64,000 nt of DNA, from NCBI RefSeq assembly GCF_000471905.2, contig NW_006499207.1, forward strand, positions 4,691,460 through 4,755,459, in the 5' to 3' direction. This document shows positions 10,850 to 21,716 of the stretch, in pieces (positions within the stretch are counted from its first letter, which is position 1; every line of letters begins with the position of its first letter). Both the position numbers and the translations under genes were made by a program. The notes below the pieces were generated by a model, which was not told the DNA's origin, did no database searches, and saw only the letters and a program-made list of their open reading frames with translations. This stretch comes from Amborella trichopoda. Lineage: Eukaryota > Streptophyta > Magnoliopsida > Amborellales > Amborellaceae.

Positions 10850-11740
10850 GTCCATCTGTCATAGACAATAGAAGCTCATCGCCAGCCATATTTTCTCTCT
10901 CTTTTTATTCCTATGTCATGGACGGCGAAAGCTCATCGTCATCCATATTTTCTCTCTCTTCTTATTACTATGTCATGGACGGTGGAAGCTCATCGCCGTC
11001 CATGTTTTCTCTCTCTTCTTATTTCTATGTCAAGGACGGCAGAAGCTTATCGTCATCCATGTTTCCTCTCTCTTCTTACTCCTCTGTCATGGGCGACGGA
11101 AGCTCATCGTAGTCCATATTTTCTCTCTTCTCATTCCTCTGTCGTGGATGGCGGAAGCTCATCGCTGTCCATATTTTTTCTCTCTTCTTATTCCTTTATC
11201 GTGGATGATTGAAGCTCATCGCCGTCCATGTTTTTTCTCTCTTCTCATTCCTCTGTCATGGCCGGTGGAAGATCATCGTCGTCCATATTTTCTCTCTCTT
11301 CTAACTCCTCTGTCATGGACGGCAGAAGCTCATTATCGTCCATGTTATCTCTCTCTTCACCCTCTTCTGTCATGAACGGCGAGAGCTTATCGCCGTCCAT
11401 GTTTTCTCTCTCTTCCCCCTCATCTGTCATGGACAGCGAGAGCTCATCGACGTCCATGTTTTCTCTCTCTGCCCCCTCTTCTATCATGGACGATGAAAGC
11501 TCATCGCCATCCATGTTTTCTCTCTCTTCTCGCTCTTTTGTCATGGACAGTGGAAGCTCATCGCCGTCCATATTTTCTCTCTCCTCTATCATGGACGGTA
11601 GAAACTCATCGTCATTCATATTTTCTCTCTCCTCTATTATGAACGGTAGAAGCTCATCGTTGTTCATACTTCTCTCCCTTTCTCTCTCCTCTTTCATGGA
11701 CAGTAGGACTTCATCGCCATCCATGTTCCCCTTCTCTCTT
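10850..11740. repeat. 57-bp hairpin minisatellite, about 16 copies
   Basis: Units of 57 bp contain CATGGACGGCG, then GAAGCTCAT, then CGCCGTCCATG, i.e. an 11-bp inverted repeat around a 9-base loop, followed by a CT-rich spacer. CATGGAC (or CAAGGAC/CATGGGC) falls at 10917, 10974, 11031 and 11088, spacing exactly 57. Later units (after about 11570) are 48 bp, a loss of 9 bp. Both lengths are multiples of three, so the + strand is open as a Ser-rich 19-residue repeat (SVMDGESSSPSMFSLSS type) over 10300-11112 and 11228-11839. The minus strand is open as an acidic repeat (ENMDGDELPLSMTEE type) over 11724-11245. I call it a repeat, not a gene: there is no start context or non-repeat domain. Confidence 0.8.
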
Positions 11741-12600
11741 CTCTCTCTCTTCTCTCTCTCTTTCTCCCTCTTCCTTCTTTCCCTTCTTTCTTTCCTCTTC
11801 GCCCTTTTCTCTTCTTTTTCACTATTACCCTCTTCTTAGTTTCCTCTCTCTATCTTTCCTTTCTTTTCCTCACATGCACGACATCGATAATACTATGCAT
11901 GCCTCTCTTTCTCTCTTATTTCTTCTTTTCCTCTTGTTTGACCAAGGGAGGCTAAGTCAAACACTGTCATTGTAGTCTTGTCGTCTAGCAGTATTGTTAT
12001 TGCACTGATCTTAGTTACCATGCCCGCCTTACTGCCATTATAGGTTAGCCATCGTGTTAGGCTGGTCGGTGATCGTTCCATCATCTAGTAGTATTGTTGT
12101 TGTGCCAATCTAGTTACTGTGCCCATCTTGCAACACGTCGGTTCAATCACTTGCTGGTCTAGCTACTGTGTTAGTCTAGCCACTTAGTCAAATTCCTATC
12201 TTCCCCATTCCTCTATTCTATCTCTTTCTTCTTCTTTCATCTATCCTCTTACCTTTTTTCTTCTTTTGAATGTGCATTCGCCCACATACAAGGTGGGGTC
12301 CCTTGGCCCACTTGTCTTGTAAATTAATCATGTGTGTGTGATTACATAAACAGGAGAGCACAGGCCAAGGGAGGCGATTCAGAACCAGTTGTAGGATTGG
12401 AGGCTTTTTGTGTTGATCTAAGAGGGCACCCATGGAGGCTAGCCCGAGTAAGTCCCTAACCCACCTTAAATTCCCCTCTCATCGGTTGATATACCTGCCC
12501 TTGTTTCCTAACAAGGTTACCGAGACAGCGATCTCAAGTCTCGGGTTCCCCTGAATCCCGAAACATGTGCCACCAGGTCATCCCGACCAGGAGGACGAGA
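11741..12600. other. CT-rich then unassigned non-coding DNA
   Basis: 11741-11870 is pyrimidine-rich. 11965-12130 holds an imperfect duplication of about 50 bp, roughly 100 bp apart (TCTAGCAGTATTGTTATTGC versus TCTAGTAGTATTGTTGTTGT). 12200-12600 has no coding; GGTGGGGTCCCTTGGCCCAC and the following text look like retroelement leader or LTR material, but no ends can be defined. Confidence 0.35.
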
Positions 12601-12604
12601 TCGA

Positions 12605-14105
12605 GGCACCTAACCACACTTATGATGCCAAAAGGAAATTTGATTGCCACAACCTAAGTTCCATTTGCAGTAACCTAAAAGCATTGGCCTACAATTAACA
12701 ATAGTCCTCCACATCTGAGAGGCATCCTTGCCTCTACCTCCCCGAAGCCATATCTCAAATCTATCCACACCATACTTGGATAAAGAACTTGGTACCAGAG
12801 ATGGTCCTTTAAATGGAGACAACGCTTACACAATAGAGCTTGATTCACCAGTTTAATATTTCGGATACCCAAACCACCTTTTTCCTTTGGGGTGCACACT
12901 CTATCCCATCTAAGTAAATGAAATTTCATTGTCTCACTATTGGAACCCCAAAGAAAATCCCCCATCATTTTTTCAATCTTTTTCGCAATCGAGGCAGGCA
13001 TATTAATCGAGGATATCTGATATACCAGAAGGTTGGCCAGACAGGATCTCAACAGAGTCACCCTTCCACCCAGCAACAGATACTTATGCTTTCAGAGATC
13101 AAGTTTGAATTGGACTCTTTTAAGCACTTTGTCCCAAACTGTAGTGGAACATCTTGAATCAGAAATAGGTAAAGCAAGATAAGTGAGAAGGAAAGAGCCC
13201 ACTTTACACCCCATCATGCTAGCCAAATCAACAATTAAGTCCTCAGCACAATTAATACCAACTATGGAAGATTTGGTAAATTTTACTTTAAAGCCAATAG
13301 TGATGTCACAAATCTCCAAAAATCTAGCAATATTCTTAACTTGAAGGGGATTAGCATCGCAAAAAATAAAAGTATCATCTGTGTATTGCGAATGAGAAAT
13401 TACAATACCAGAGTTCACAATGATGAAGCCCGCAAATTGACCCACTCTCTCCACCCTACTTAACATCCAACTAAAGCACTCAGCATAAATAGTAAATAAG
13501 AAAGGAGAAAGAGGGTCCCCTTGCCGAAGACCTCTTGACACCTTGAAGAAACCAATCTAACTTCCCTTAACTAACACCAAGAGATAAGTAGATGAAAGGC
13601 ATCCAAAAATCTAACTCCACCATCTATCAACGAACCCCATAACTTTCATAATTTCTAACAAAATTCCCCATTCTACTCGATCATAAGCTTTTTCTATATC
13701 TAGTTTAAGCAAGATACTGGCTTTTTACTCACAACTCTAGAGTGAATACATTCTTGTGCTACAAGTACACCATCCGTAATTTGACGATCCTGGATAAAAG
13801 CAAATTGAGTACTAGAAATGCGGAAACACATGACAGTTTTCAATCTTTCGGCCAAAACTTTTGCAATAATTTTGTATAGGCTAGTGAGTAAACTGATCGT
13901 TCTAATGTCAGACAGGTCAGAAATCAAAGACTTCTTGGGAATTAGAGCCAGAAAAGTAGAATTCACCTCTTTAAAGATATCACCCCTAATTAAGAAGCTT
14001 TTAACGATCTTCAAAAGTTCTCCTTTAACCAAATTCCAGAATTTATGGAAGAAAACTAAAGGGAAACTATCAGGACCTGGTGCTTTGAGGAATTGATGGC
14101 TCCCC
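12605..14105 (-). pseudogene. L1-like LINE ORF2 fragment (RT), truncated at both ends
   Basis: On the minus strand the reading goes from the RT N-terminal motif KAPGPDSFPLVFFHKFW (near 14070) through STFLALIPKK (near 13940). It continues to GLRQGDPLSPFLFTIYAE (near 13530), QYTDDT at the catalytic box (TDD codons 13374-13385 on the + strand) and the downstream GGRVTLLRSCLAN and KIEKMMGDFLWG segments. It ends near KDASQMWRTIVN and FWHHKC at 12610. The catalytic box is YTDD where YADD or YVDD is usual. Stops or frameshifts fall near 13550-13700, 13080 and 12820. It lacks endonuclease, zf-RVT and RNase H parts. It is very close in sequence to the + strand LINE at 19.5-25.9 kb, so they are one family. 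It is the product of 5' truncation plus deletion. Confidence 0.85.
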
Positions 14106-14780
14106 CACAAGCTCGAGGGAGCTCTTTGGGGAAATCAGACCGTATGGCAAACAAGGATGCTTTGACTGAGCTGTTTGCTAAAAGGCAGAATAAGACCCAA
14201 GATTTTGAAATGCAATGGAAGTCAAGGAATAGGGGTGAGAGGCAAGATTTGATGGTTGTGAGGAACAAGGCGGCAGCAGCGAGCCCTGTGAGCGACTCGC
14301 CACCATAAAGTGGGGTGCGTAGCAGCAGTGAGCCCTGTGAGCGACTCGCCACTGCCAAGTGGGGTGTGCAACAATAGTGATGGCCGCGCGGTCAAAGCTA
14401 GAGAGAGAAAGCCTAGAAACTGAGTTGCAGAGAAACGGAAAGAGATAACTGCTGAGCTAGAGATATTAAAGATTATTAAACAAAGAGTGGGAGAGCGAAA
14501 TAGGATCCTCAGCTTAGAGAGAGAGAGATGAAGTTATACGTGATCGGTCGGACCCAGCTTCTAGAGAGAGAAGAAAACCAAAATTACATGGAGAAATGTA
14601 GAGAGAGAAAACCAAATTTGTTAGCAAAGAGAGAAAGAGACTAAGGGCTTTGAAAGAGAGAGAGTAAGATGCAGATGCAATTTTCGGAACGAATATGAGC
14701 CAACAACAAGGCAGATGGTTTGGAAATTTCCTGACCTCAAATATGAGGTTGGCGAGCTCAGATCTGAGCCGAGGAGTCTA
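14106..14780 (-). other. Copia 5' leader/gag-region remnant
   Basis: Downstream (on the minus strand) of the primer-binding site at 14781-14794 lies the leader of a copia-type element. It is purine-rich on the + strand (GAGAGAG runs at 14400-14670). It includes an imperfect duplication of about 52 bp at 14274-14380 (GCAGCAGCGAGCCCTGTGAG versus GCAGCAGTGAGCCCTGTGAG). No gag frame is recognisable. The + strand open stretch at 14093-14308 matches nothing I know. The leader ends abruptly at the LINE fragment boundary near 14105. Confidence 0.4.
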
Positions 14781-14794
14781 TGACTCTGATACCA
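14781..14794 (-). other. Copia primer-binding site (initiator Met tRNA)
   Basis: The minus strand reads TGGTATCAGAGTC, the classic complement of the 3' end of initiator tRNA-Met used by plant Ty1/copia elements. It sits two bases inside the LTR end CTCA (14800-14797). Confidence 0.75.
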
Positions 14795-14796
14795 TA

Positions 14797-15038
14797 TGAG
14801 AAACTCATAATATAATGGGAACTCTCTGTATATTAAATTAATAAAGAATATACAATACCTGTATAAATATACGACTAGTAACAGTTCTGGATAGATACCA
14901 ACAGTTATTAATAATTACTAATTAATACGATCATAATCAAGAGATGTTAGACACCTAATCTTATTTAGAGATATATACCCAAGTGATATATACCCATCCA
15001 CCCATACATATATGTATCCGTACAGACACTGCTAGACA
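14797..15038 (-). mobile_element. Copia 5' LTR (solo, minus orientation)
   Basis: On the minus strand the LTR would start TGTCTAGCAGTG at 15038 and end GAGTTTCTCA at 14797, about 242 bp. It contains a TATA-like TATTTATACAGG near 14870. The 3' boundary is firm because the PBS follows. The 5' boundary is a guess: an alternative start TGTCTAACATC at 14953 gives 157 bp. No partner LTR is present on the minus side. It lies head to head with the + strand copia remnant that starts at about 15039. Confidence 0.55.
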
Positions 15039-15985
15039 TTGTAAGAAGCAGCTTTTTTACAATGATTTAAAAAGTGCGGCCATGTAATTGCTGATTGTCA
15101 AGAAAGACTTAGGCTCATGGAAAGGCTTCTACAAGTGGTTACACTCAATTAGCTGCATTAACCTCTATTCCTAGTTCAATCACCATGGAGGATTTTGTTT
15201 CTGTTGACTCCCACTCTTCATCTACACCTACATCATCTACAGTTCCTCCATCCATCTTAGGTTTTCCCTCTATTGACTAAAATATAGTTCAACAACTTGC
15301 TCATACCTTAGCTGCCTTGGGCAGATAATTCAAATGCTCTTTCAAATACTTGGATAATAGATTCAGAAGCATCTAACCATTTGACATGACAATTTCTCAA
15401 TTATCCTTTGTGACACCTTATTTTGATAAAATGACTTATTTTATTGCTAATTTGTTTCAGATCCTCGATGACCACATCTATCAGCGGTTCATCGAATTTT
15501 GCACTATGTTCGAGGCACTTCCAACTTTAGATCTCAATGCATATGCAGATGCAGATTGGGCAGGTGATTCAGACACTTGCCACTGTACTACATGATATTG
15601 TGTATTTCTTGGATCATCTTTATTATCATGGAAGAGCAAGAAACAAGACATTGTCTCCAAGTCAAGTACTGAAGCTAAATATCATGCTATGTCCTCTATT
15701 GCTAGTGCAATTATTTGGGCTCGTGCTGTTCTCAATGATTTTCGTATTAGTATTTCAAATCCCATACTTTTATATGCAGATAACCAAAGTGTACTTAAAA
15801 TTGCATCTAATCCAATCTTTCATGAGTGAACAAAGCATATGAATGTGGATTGCCATTATGTTCGTGATCGCTATCTTGATGACACATTATTTGATATTGT
15901 CACCAAATCAGTTACTCGGACACGTCATAATTTTCTCGTGGACAAGCTAATGCTTTACTTATGTATGTATCAACTTGAAGGGGTA
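15039..15985 (+). pseudogene. Ty1/copia gag-pol remnant with large internal deletion
   Basis: The order of recognisable parts is: a zinc-knuckle-like stretch ending KKCGHVIADCQE (15040-15110), the protease active-site region WIIDSEASNHLT (15351-15386), then directly the RNase H region YADADWAGDSDTC (from 15542). After a TGA at 15593-15595 the frame continues as YCVFLGSSLLSWKSKKQD, then SSTEAKYHAM, YADNQSVLKIA and FHE*TKHMNVDCHYVR. The protease motif has DSEAS in place of the usual DSGAS. Integrase and reverse transcriptase are missing between protease and RNase H, so about 3 kb was deleted. A polypurine-like GAAGGGG at 15978-15984 marks the 3' end. Confidence 0.8.
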
Positions 15986-16140
15986 ATAATGTGCATATAA
16001 TAAATATGTATATATTTCATTTGTCTTTTATTGTCGTTGTATATTTGTGTAGGGATAGTTTGGTCGAAAATAAATGTATATTGTATATAAACCCTTTTTA
16101 GGATTTCATTCTTGTTGATAGAAATTGGCCACAGAATTAC
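15986..16140 (+). mobile_element. Copia 3' LTR (partial, ends uncertain)
   Basis: It starts right after the polypurine tract, near TGTGCATATAATAAATATG (15990). It has a TATA box in TGTATATAAACCC (about 16083) and may end near 16135. No 5' LTR copy is present for comparison, so both ends are estimates. Confidence 0.45.
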
Positions 16141-16634
16141 CCTATGGTACTCGAGTTTTGTCACTAATCATTTTAATTCTGCCACTCAAACTAAACATAA
16201 AAAGAGGTCAAAATTTCATCCCTGCTTTTCATCTCTCTCCCTCTCTCTGGACATTGAGTCGCATTCTCGTCCCCCACAACGGTATCACACAAGGAAAGTG
16301 ATCATCCCTCTATCTTTGGTTTTGGATGGTGGTTTTTGAGATAGTGCATCTACCATCCTCTCTATTGATCTCGCTAATTGGTGAAGACCAGCCCTTTTGC
16401 CACTTCTTTAATTAAGAATCTCTAATTGATGATAGGTTATTGTACATCAATTGGGCTTCGTTTGGCGCCATGGATTACCAAACCCATATTTAAATCAAAA
16501 CTTTGTTATGTCAAACCTTGGTTATGTTAAAACTAGGTACTCAAATAGGATTTGCTTGGATAGCTTTGAATGATACCCATATTATGCAAATCTCATGTTT
16601 GGATTGGTTTGTTCACACAAATGGAGAACATATC
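16141..16634. other. Non-coding spacer
   Basis: I see no gene or clear element. It includes the phrase GGGCTTCGTTTGGCGCCATGG (16458 onwards), reminiscent of hAT-type MITE ends, but no partner end was found. Confidence 0.3.
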
Positions 16635-18015
16635 AAACTTGAACTTTTGTGATAGTTTCTCTCACTAAATCTCTCTGAAAAACAAAATTTGATATGGTTT
16701 CTCTTTCCAACAATTTTGAAAAAATTTCTCTCTCTACAAATTTGAAATTTCATATAGTTGACAATTCTCGGTCTAAAATTTTTGAGATAACTTCTATCTC
16801 TAAAATTTTTTGGGTAGTTTATCTCTGAAATTTGATATAGTTTCTCTCATTAAAATTTTGAGATACTTTTATTCTCTAAAACTTAAAATTTGATATAATT
16901 TCTTCAAAAATTTTGACATCGTTTCTCTCTCTATAAAATTTTTTAGCTAATTTCTCTCTCTAAAATTTGATAGAGTTTCACTCTCTAAAATTTTAAGATA
17001 CTCTCTCTCTCTAAAACTTAAAATTTGATATAGTTTCTCTCTCTACAAATTTTGAGATATAAATTTTGATATAGTTACCCTCTCTAAAAAATTTGAGATA
17101 GTTTCTCTCTAAAGAATTTTAGGTAATTTTTGTCTCTCTAAAATTTTATATAGTTTCTATCTCTAAAATTTTAAGATACTCCGTATCTCTAAATCTTAAT
17201 ATTTGAGATAATTTATCTCTAAAATTTTTGATATAGTTTCTCTCTCTAAGTTTATCTCTCTAAAATTTTAAGATATTTTCTCTATCTAAACTTGAAATTT
17301 GAGATAGTTTCCCTCTTTAAAAATTCTAAGATAGTTTCTCTCTATAAAAGTGTTTAGGTAGTTTCTCTCTCTAAGATTTTATATAATTTCACTCTCTAAA
17401 ATTTTATGATACCTTCTCTCTAAAACTTGAAATTTGATATAGTTTCTCTCTAAAAAACTTTTAGGCAATTTTTCTCTTTAAAATTTGATAGAGTTTGTTT
17501 TTTTAAAATTTTAAGATACATTTTCTTGTCTAAAACTTGAAATTTGAGATAGTGTCTCTCTCTATAAATTTTGAGATAATTTTGCTCTCTAAAAAATTTT
17601 AGGTAGTTTCTCACTCTAAAATTTGATACATTTTCTTTCTCTAAAATGTTAAGAAACTTTCTATATCTAAAACTTAAAATCTGAAATACTTTCTTTTTCT
17701 AAAATTTTTGAGATAGTTTCTCTCTCTAAAAAATTTCAGGTATTTTCTCTCTCTAAAATTTAATATAGTTTATATCTCTAAAGTTTTAAGATACTTCTCT
17801 CCCTAAAACTTCAAATTTGCTATAGTTCTTCTCTCTAAAATTCTTGAGATAGTTTTTTCCTCTAAAAAATTCCAAGTAGCTCCTCTCTCTAAAATTTGAT
17901 ATAATCTCTCTCTAAAAATTTAAGATACTTTATCTATCTAAAATTTAGAATTCGATATATATAGTTTCTCTCTTTAAAAAATTTGAGATAGGTACTCTTT
18001 CTTAACATTTTTAGT
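16635..18015. repeat. Higher-order CT/AT minisatellite, part 1
   Basis: The basic subunit of about 27 bp is a TAGTTTCTCTCTCTAAAA phrase followed by a variable AT stretch (TTTGATA, TTTTGAGA, TTTTAGG or TTTTAAGATAC). About five subunit types follow in order, giving a higher-order period near 136 bp. The TTTTAAGATAC type recurs at about 16990, 17172, 17266, 17404, 17508, 17647, 17783 and 17918, with several spacings of 135-139. It is interrupted at 18016 by a MITE and resumes at 18664. Confidence 0.8.
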
Positions 18016-18023
18016 AGTTTCTT

Positions 18024-18662
18024 GGGAAAATTACATAAAACCCCCAAAAATGGACTTTCTAAGTAATTTACCCCCAACCTAAGTTTTTCTAGCAATTTTT
18101 TCTGCAAACCCATGTTTCCCAGCAAATACACCCCAAGTCAAAAAAAGAAGAAAAAAAAAGAGACTTAAATACCCTCGTTTGGGGAAAAAAAAAAACGAGA
18201 CTAAATACAGTCTGGCACTCACCATGGCAGTCCGGCATTCTGGTACTTAGGTCACTGATTTGGAACGGTCCGAGACTTCACCATGGTGGTCCGACATTTG
18301 GAGGAGGCGGTCTGGCATTTGGAAGAGGCAGTCCGGCATTTGGAAGAGGGCGGTCTGGCATTTTACAAGTGCGGTCTGGCATTTGTTTGTGTCTCGAATA
18401 AGCAGCCCCGCAGTGTATAGTTCCAGTCCTGCAGGATTGATGGATCCGGCAATATACAACCACGGTCTGGCATTTCTTTTTATTTGGATCCGAAAATTAT
18501 TTGTTATGTACTAGAAGGGTATTTTCGTCAAAAAACTAAACTTTTTGTACTATGGGGTATTTACTATAAAACTTGATTTTAAAAAAAAATATACTAAGAA
18601 AAATTAGGGTGGGTTAAAGTTCCTAGAAAATCTACTCTTGGGGGTTTTATGCAACTTTTTTC
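18024..18662 (+). mobile_element. MITE-A copy 1 (639 bp) inside the minisatellite
   Basis: Terminal inverted repeats: the left end begins GGGAAAATTACATAAAACCC and the right end, reverse complemented, begins GAAAAAAGTTGCATAAAACC. Similarity continues for about 35 bp. AGTTTCTT occurs on both sides (18016-18023 and 18663-18670) as a candidate 8-bp target duplication, with the caution that this word is frequent in the host repeat. The interior has five loose copies of a GGAAGAGGCAGTCCGGCATTT phrase (18290-18390). The short open frame at 18260-18514 ends in PAIYNHGLAF, shared with copy 2, but encodes no known domain. An 8-bp duplication would fit hAT; Mutator-like is the alternative. Confidence 0.75.
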
Positions 18663-18775
18663 AGTTTCTTTCCTTAAAATTTGATATAGTTTCTTTTCCT
18701 AAAATTTTAAGTTACTTTCTCTCTCTAAAACTAAAAATTTGATGTAGTTTCTCTCTGTAAGTTGTGGCAATGTTT
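18663..18775. repeat. Higher-order minisatellite, part 2
   Basis: The same subunits as 16635-18015 resume straight after MITE-A (TTTGATATAGTTTCTTTTCC, then TTTTAAGTTACTTTCTCTCT) for about four units, then stop. Confidence 0.75.
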
Positions 18776-19526
18776 TGGCACAATTAATTGTATTTAATAA
18801 AGTGGGCAGCTCTGGTGTCTAAAAATAATATTATCATCAATTGTATTATATTGTATTCCGTCTTTCATACTTACACAAAGTCATGTTTTGGATAACCCAA
18901 AATTTTTCTTTATTTTATGTGTCTATATTTTAGCACTCTTCTTTTGCTTATAGAAAATATGATTTATGTATAAAAAAAGTTGCCAAACATGTGTTTTCAT
19001 GCAAAATACCGTGGGTATACAAAATATTTGAATACCCTAGGATCCAAACGCATCAGTCCATCTACCATGGAAGTAGTGTGTGAAGAATGGATGACCCTAA
19101 AGCCCTTCATCAAGAACGATGAGAAGTCCATCACCACCATTGCCAATAAAAAGGGCTACTAATGCTCCTACAATAAAAAAAGGCCGACGATCCATGAATT
19201 GTGCTCCCACTTTGTGATGATACCTTGCCCTAATCTCTTTATCCCTTTCTAAATTTCCTTTTTCTAATTATCCCTTTCTAAATTTTCTTTTTCTAAGATA
19301 TTAGATTTTTATTTTAAGTTTCCCTGAAGTCAAAATGACTTTTATTTTCAATTATTTTTTAAATTATCCAATTTTTCCATATTATTGGGGATTTTTTCCC
19401 TAATGTTTTTAATTTTTCTAAGACTTAGGTGGCATTAGATAGGACATGGGCACGTCCACCAGGACTCCCCCAAGTTACCCAACTCTGTCAAGGGCCAAAT
19501 CCTAAGCCCGAGCCAAGTTTCTTGAT
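18776..19526. other. Non-coding spacer upstream of LINE
   Basis: AT-rich with no recognisable gene. The open stretch 18980-19162 (+) has no known domain. It contains a short duplication of TCCCTTTCTAAATTTCCTTT / TCCCTTTCTAAATTTTCTTT around 19240-19290. Confidence 0.35.
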
Positions 19527-19644
19527 AATGGTTTAAAACATAATTGATCCTTCCAATTGAGAAAGCTAGTACGTGGAGGAGAGAGCCTAGCCTGCTAGGA
19601 TGAACCAATGCTGAGAGAGAGAGAAAGAGATGTAGTGGTGGTGG

Positions 19645-21716
19645 AGATGTCTTCCCCGAACGATGGTCTCTTGATTGTTAAGAGATGGGTGGTTGGCTCC
19701 TTTTGACCTCCATGACATCTTTGGTCTTGGAGATTGGGCCAAGAGGTGGTCTCTAAACTATATTCTGAAGGTGTTATTGGAGAGAATAAAGTGGTTTTTG
19801 TGCTTCATTCTGAATTGGATGTTAGTCGAGTACTACGTTTTATATTCCCTAGAGTTCGAGGTAGACTCCTTTCCTTAGATCTATGGAAACCGTCAGATCA
19901 CTCGTCTTTTGCTCGGAGAGTTTGTTCTTGGATGAAATTTTGGGATATTCCTTTTCATGTTTGGAAGTTGTCTATCATCAAGTTTTTAGCGAATAGTTGT
20001 GGTGAGTATTGTGACTTGGACTGGACGTCCTTTTTAGGTGTTAATCGATGCTCTGTCAGAGTTAAGGTCTGGGTGGTGGTGGATCGGCCTCTACCTCCAA
20101 CTGTTCAGTTACGTGTGGGTAAGTATATTTTTTATTATCAAAGTCTCGGGTGATGATGGGACTTTTCTGTCCTCCTCGATGATGGATGCGAATGTGGTGG
20201 TTGGTAGGGAGGCTAGCCTGCATCGTAATGGTGGGAGTGCTTTGCAAAAGGAGGTTGTACACAAGCAACCAGTGTTTGGTAATTCCGGTGGCTGTCTTCG
20301 GAATCAGCGTTTCAAGCACAAGAGCACTAATGGTAAATTTTTTAATTTTCTGATTTCAAATTTGATGAAAGAGATGAGTGCTGATTGGCAAATTACCAGA
20401 TTTTATAGCTGATTATTTGAGAGATGTGCCTATTAAGGAGACGTTGAATGCAAAAAATTCGGGATTGGCCTCCATCAGTGGTTCTACTAAGTTGGTAACT
20501 GGTACAGTTTTGAAGGAGCATAATGGGCCCTTAATTGGGGAAATGCTAGCTAAGGGGAAGACGATTAGCCTTCAAAGTTCAAGTTTTGAATCGGTGGGGG
20601 CGGTGACTGACCTGAGGGGAGGTAGTCTTGCCGGTTCATCACAACTTAGTGGTTAGATCAAGAAAACTGGGTGCTAAGTTTGACGGCGTTGATCAGTTAG
20701 GTGGCTTAAGGAGGTCTGCCATGGAAAGTATGCACAATCCCCTGGAAAGTGTCCTTGATGATGGCAACCTTCCCTATCTATTCTTCCATTATCCCATAGA
20801 AATCTCCTCTCTTCATTTCATTGAAAGGCCCTTATTTGGAGGAGCCTCTTCTGTAGAGCGATGTGCTAGGTAAGGTGCTAGTTTTACTTTCCAAAGTCGG
20901 AGACTACCTTGAAGCCCTATGGTTGCTATGTTTTATGCTCATCAAAGATGGAATGAAGCTCTTGCCTCATAGACGTGTTTTCCTGCTACCCCCAGATCTA
21001 TGTTCGACTCTCTAGAAGTAGATCCCCCGGTCATCATTCCAATTGACTCTGATAATGATGTGGTGCCTATTGAAGCTATGGCTGACGATTAGTTTTGGGA
21101 GAACGAGGGGGAGCATGAAGACTTCTTTGATGCATAGGGTACCCTGGTGGAGTCGGAGATTCAAGATCCGTTGGATGTTCAACCAGTGGTTGAGCCTCCT
21201 TTGCTACTGCCTGGTATGGAAGGTGCTAACTAGAAAGCGGTGAAGGAAGAGTTGTTAGACGAAAGTAAGGTGGGCAAGATATTCAATGATATGGGGATAG
21301 ACTTTGAAGCTCTCAAGGGGGTTATCTACAATGAATTGAAAGAAACGAAGAAATCTAGAAAGCTGACTAAGGCATCTAAGGATAAAGCATCGATGGAGGG
21401 TGTTGGCTCACAGAAGACCCCTGCTAGGAATGGTGGTAAATCTAAGGCCAAAGGTGTCATGAAACTTTCTCGATCGTTAGCTAGACTAGCTACAAGGGGT
21501 ATTCCCATTAGTGATCTTCAAGCAAGGCCGATTGCTGCTGCGGATTATGTTGCAATGGTAGAATTGAGTAGTGACCACTCTTCTTCGGATACTTTGATGG
21601 ATCCCTCAACGAACTCTTCGGATTTTGCTATACTGAAGGAGGCCTTGGCGCTCGAAGAGATCTATTTTGAACGCTGTGTTGAAAGTCCATGTGCTTCTTC
21701 TCCTAATCTCTTTTAA
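19645..21716 (+). pseudogene. LINE ORF1 (DUF4283-like nucleic-acid-binding protein), broken
   Basis: I take the start as the ATG at 19645 (MSSPNDGLLIV). The frame passes to another phase near 19735 and then reads LDLWKPSDHSSFARRVCSWMKFWDIPFHVW, which is the WxxxxxLPxHxW-like part of the DUF4283 domain found in plant LINE ORF1 proteins. The remainder lies in three frames (20038-20412, 20378-20656, 20628-20873), then a basic C-terminal stretch (21240-21716: KKSRKLTKASKDK and similar) consistent with RNA binding. No CCHC knuckle is clear. The stop TAA (21714-21716) overlaps the ORF2 ATG (21716-21718) as TAATG, an arrangement that may favour coupled translation. At least four frameshifts are present. 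Confidence 0.7.

Noticed and set aside
10300-11839. Two long plus-strand open frames (270 and 203 codons) as real protein genes
   Set aside because: They are CT-rich low-complexity DNA plus the 57-bp minisatellite. The unit length being a multiple of three explains the openness on both strands.
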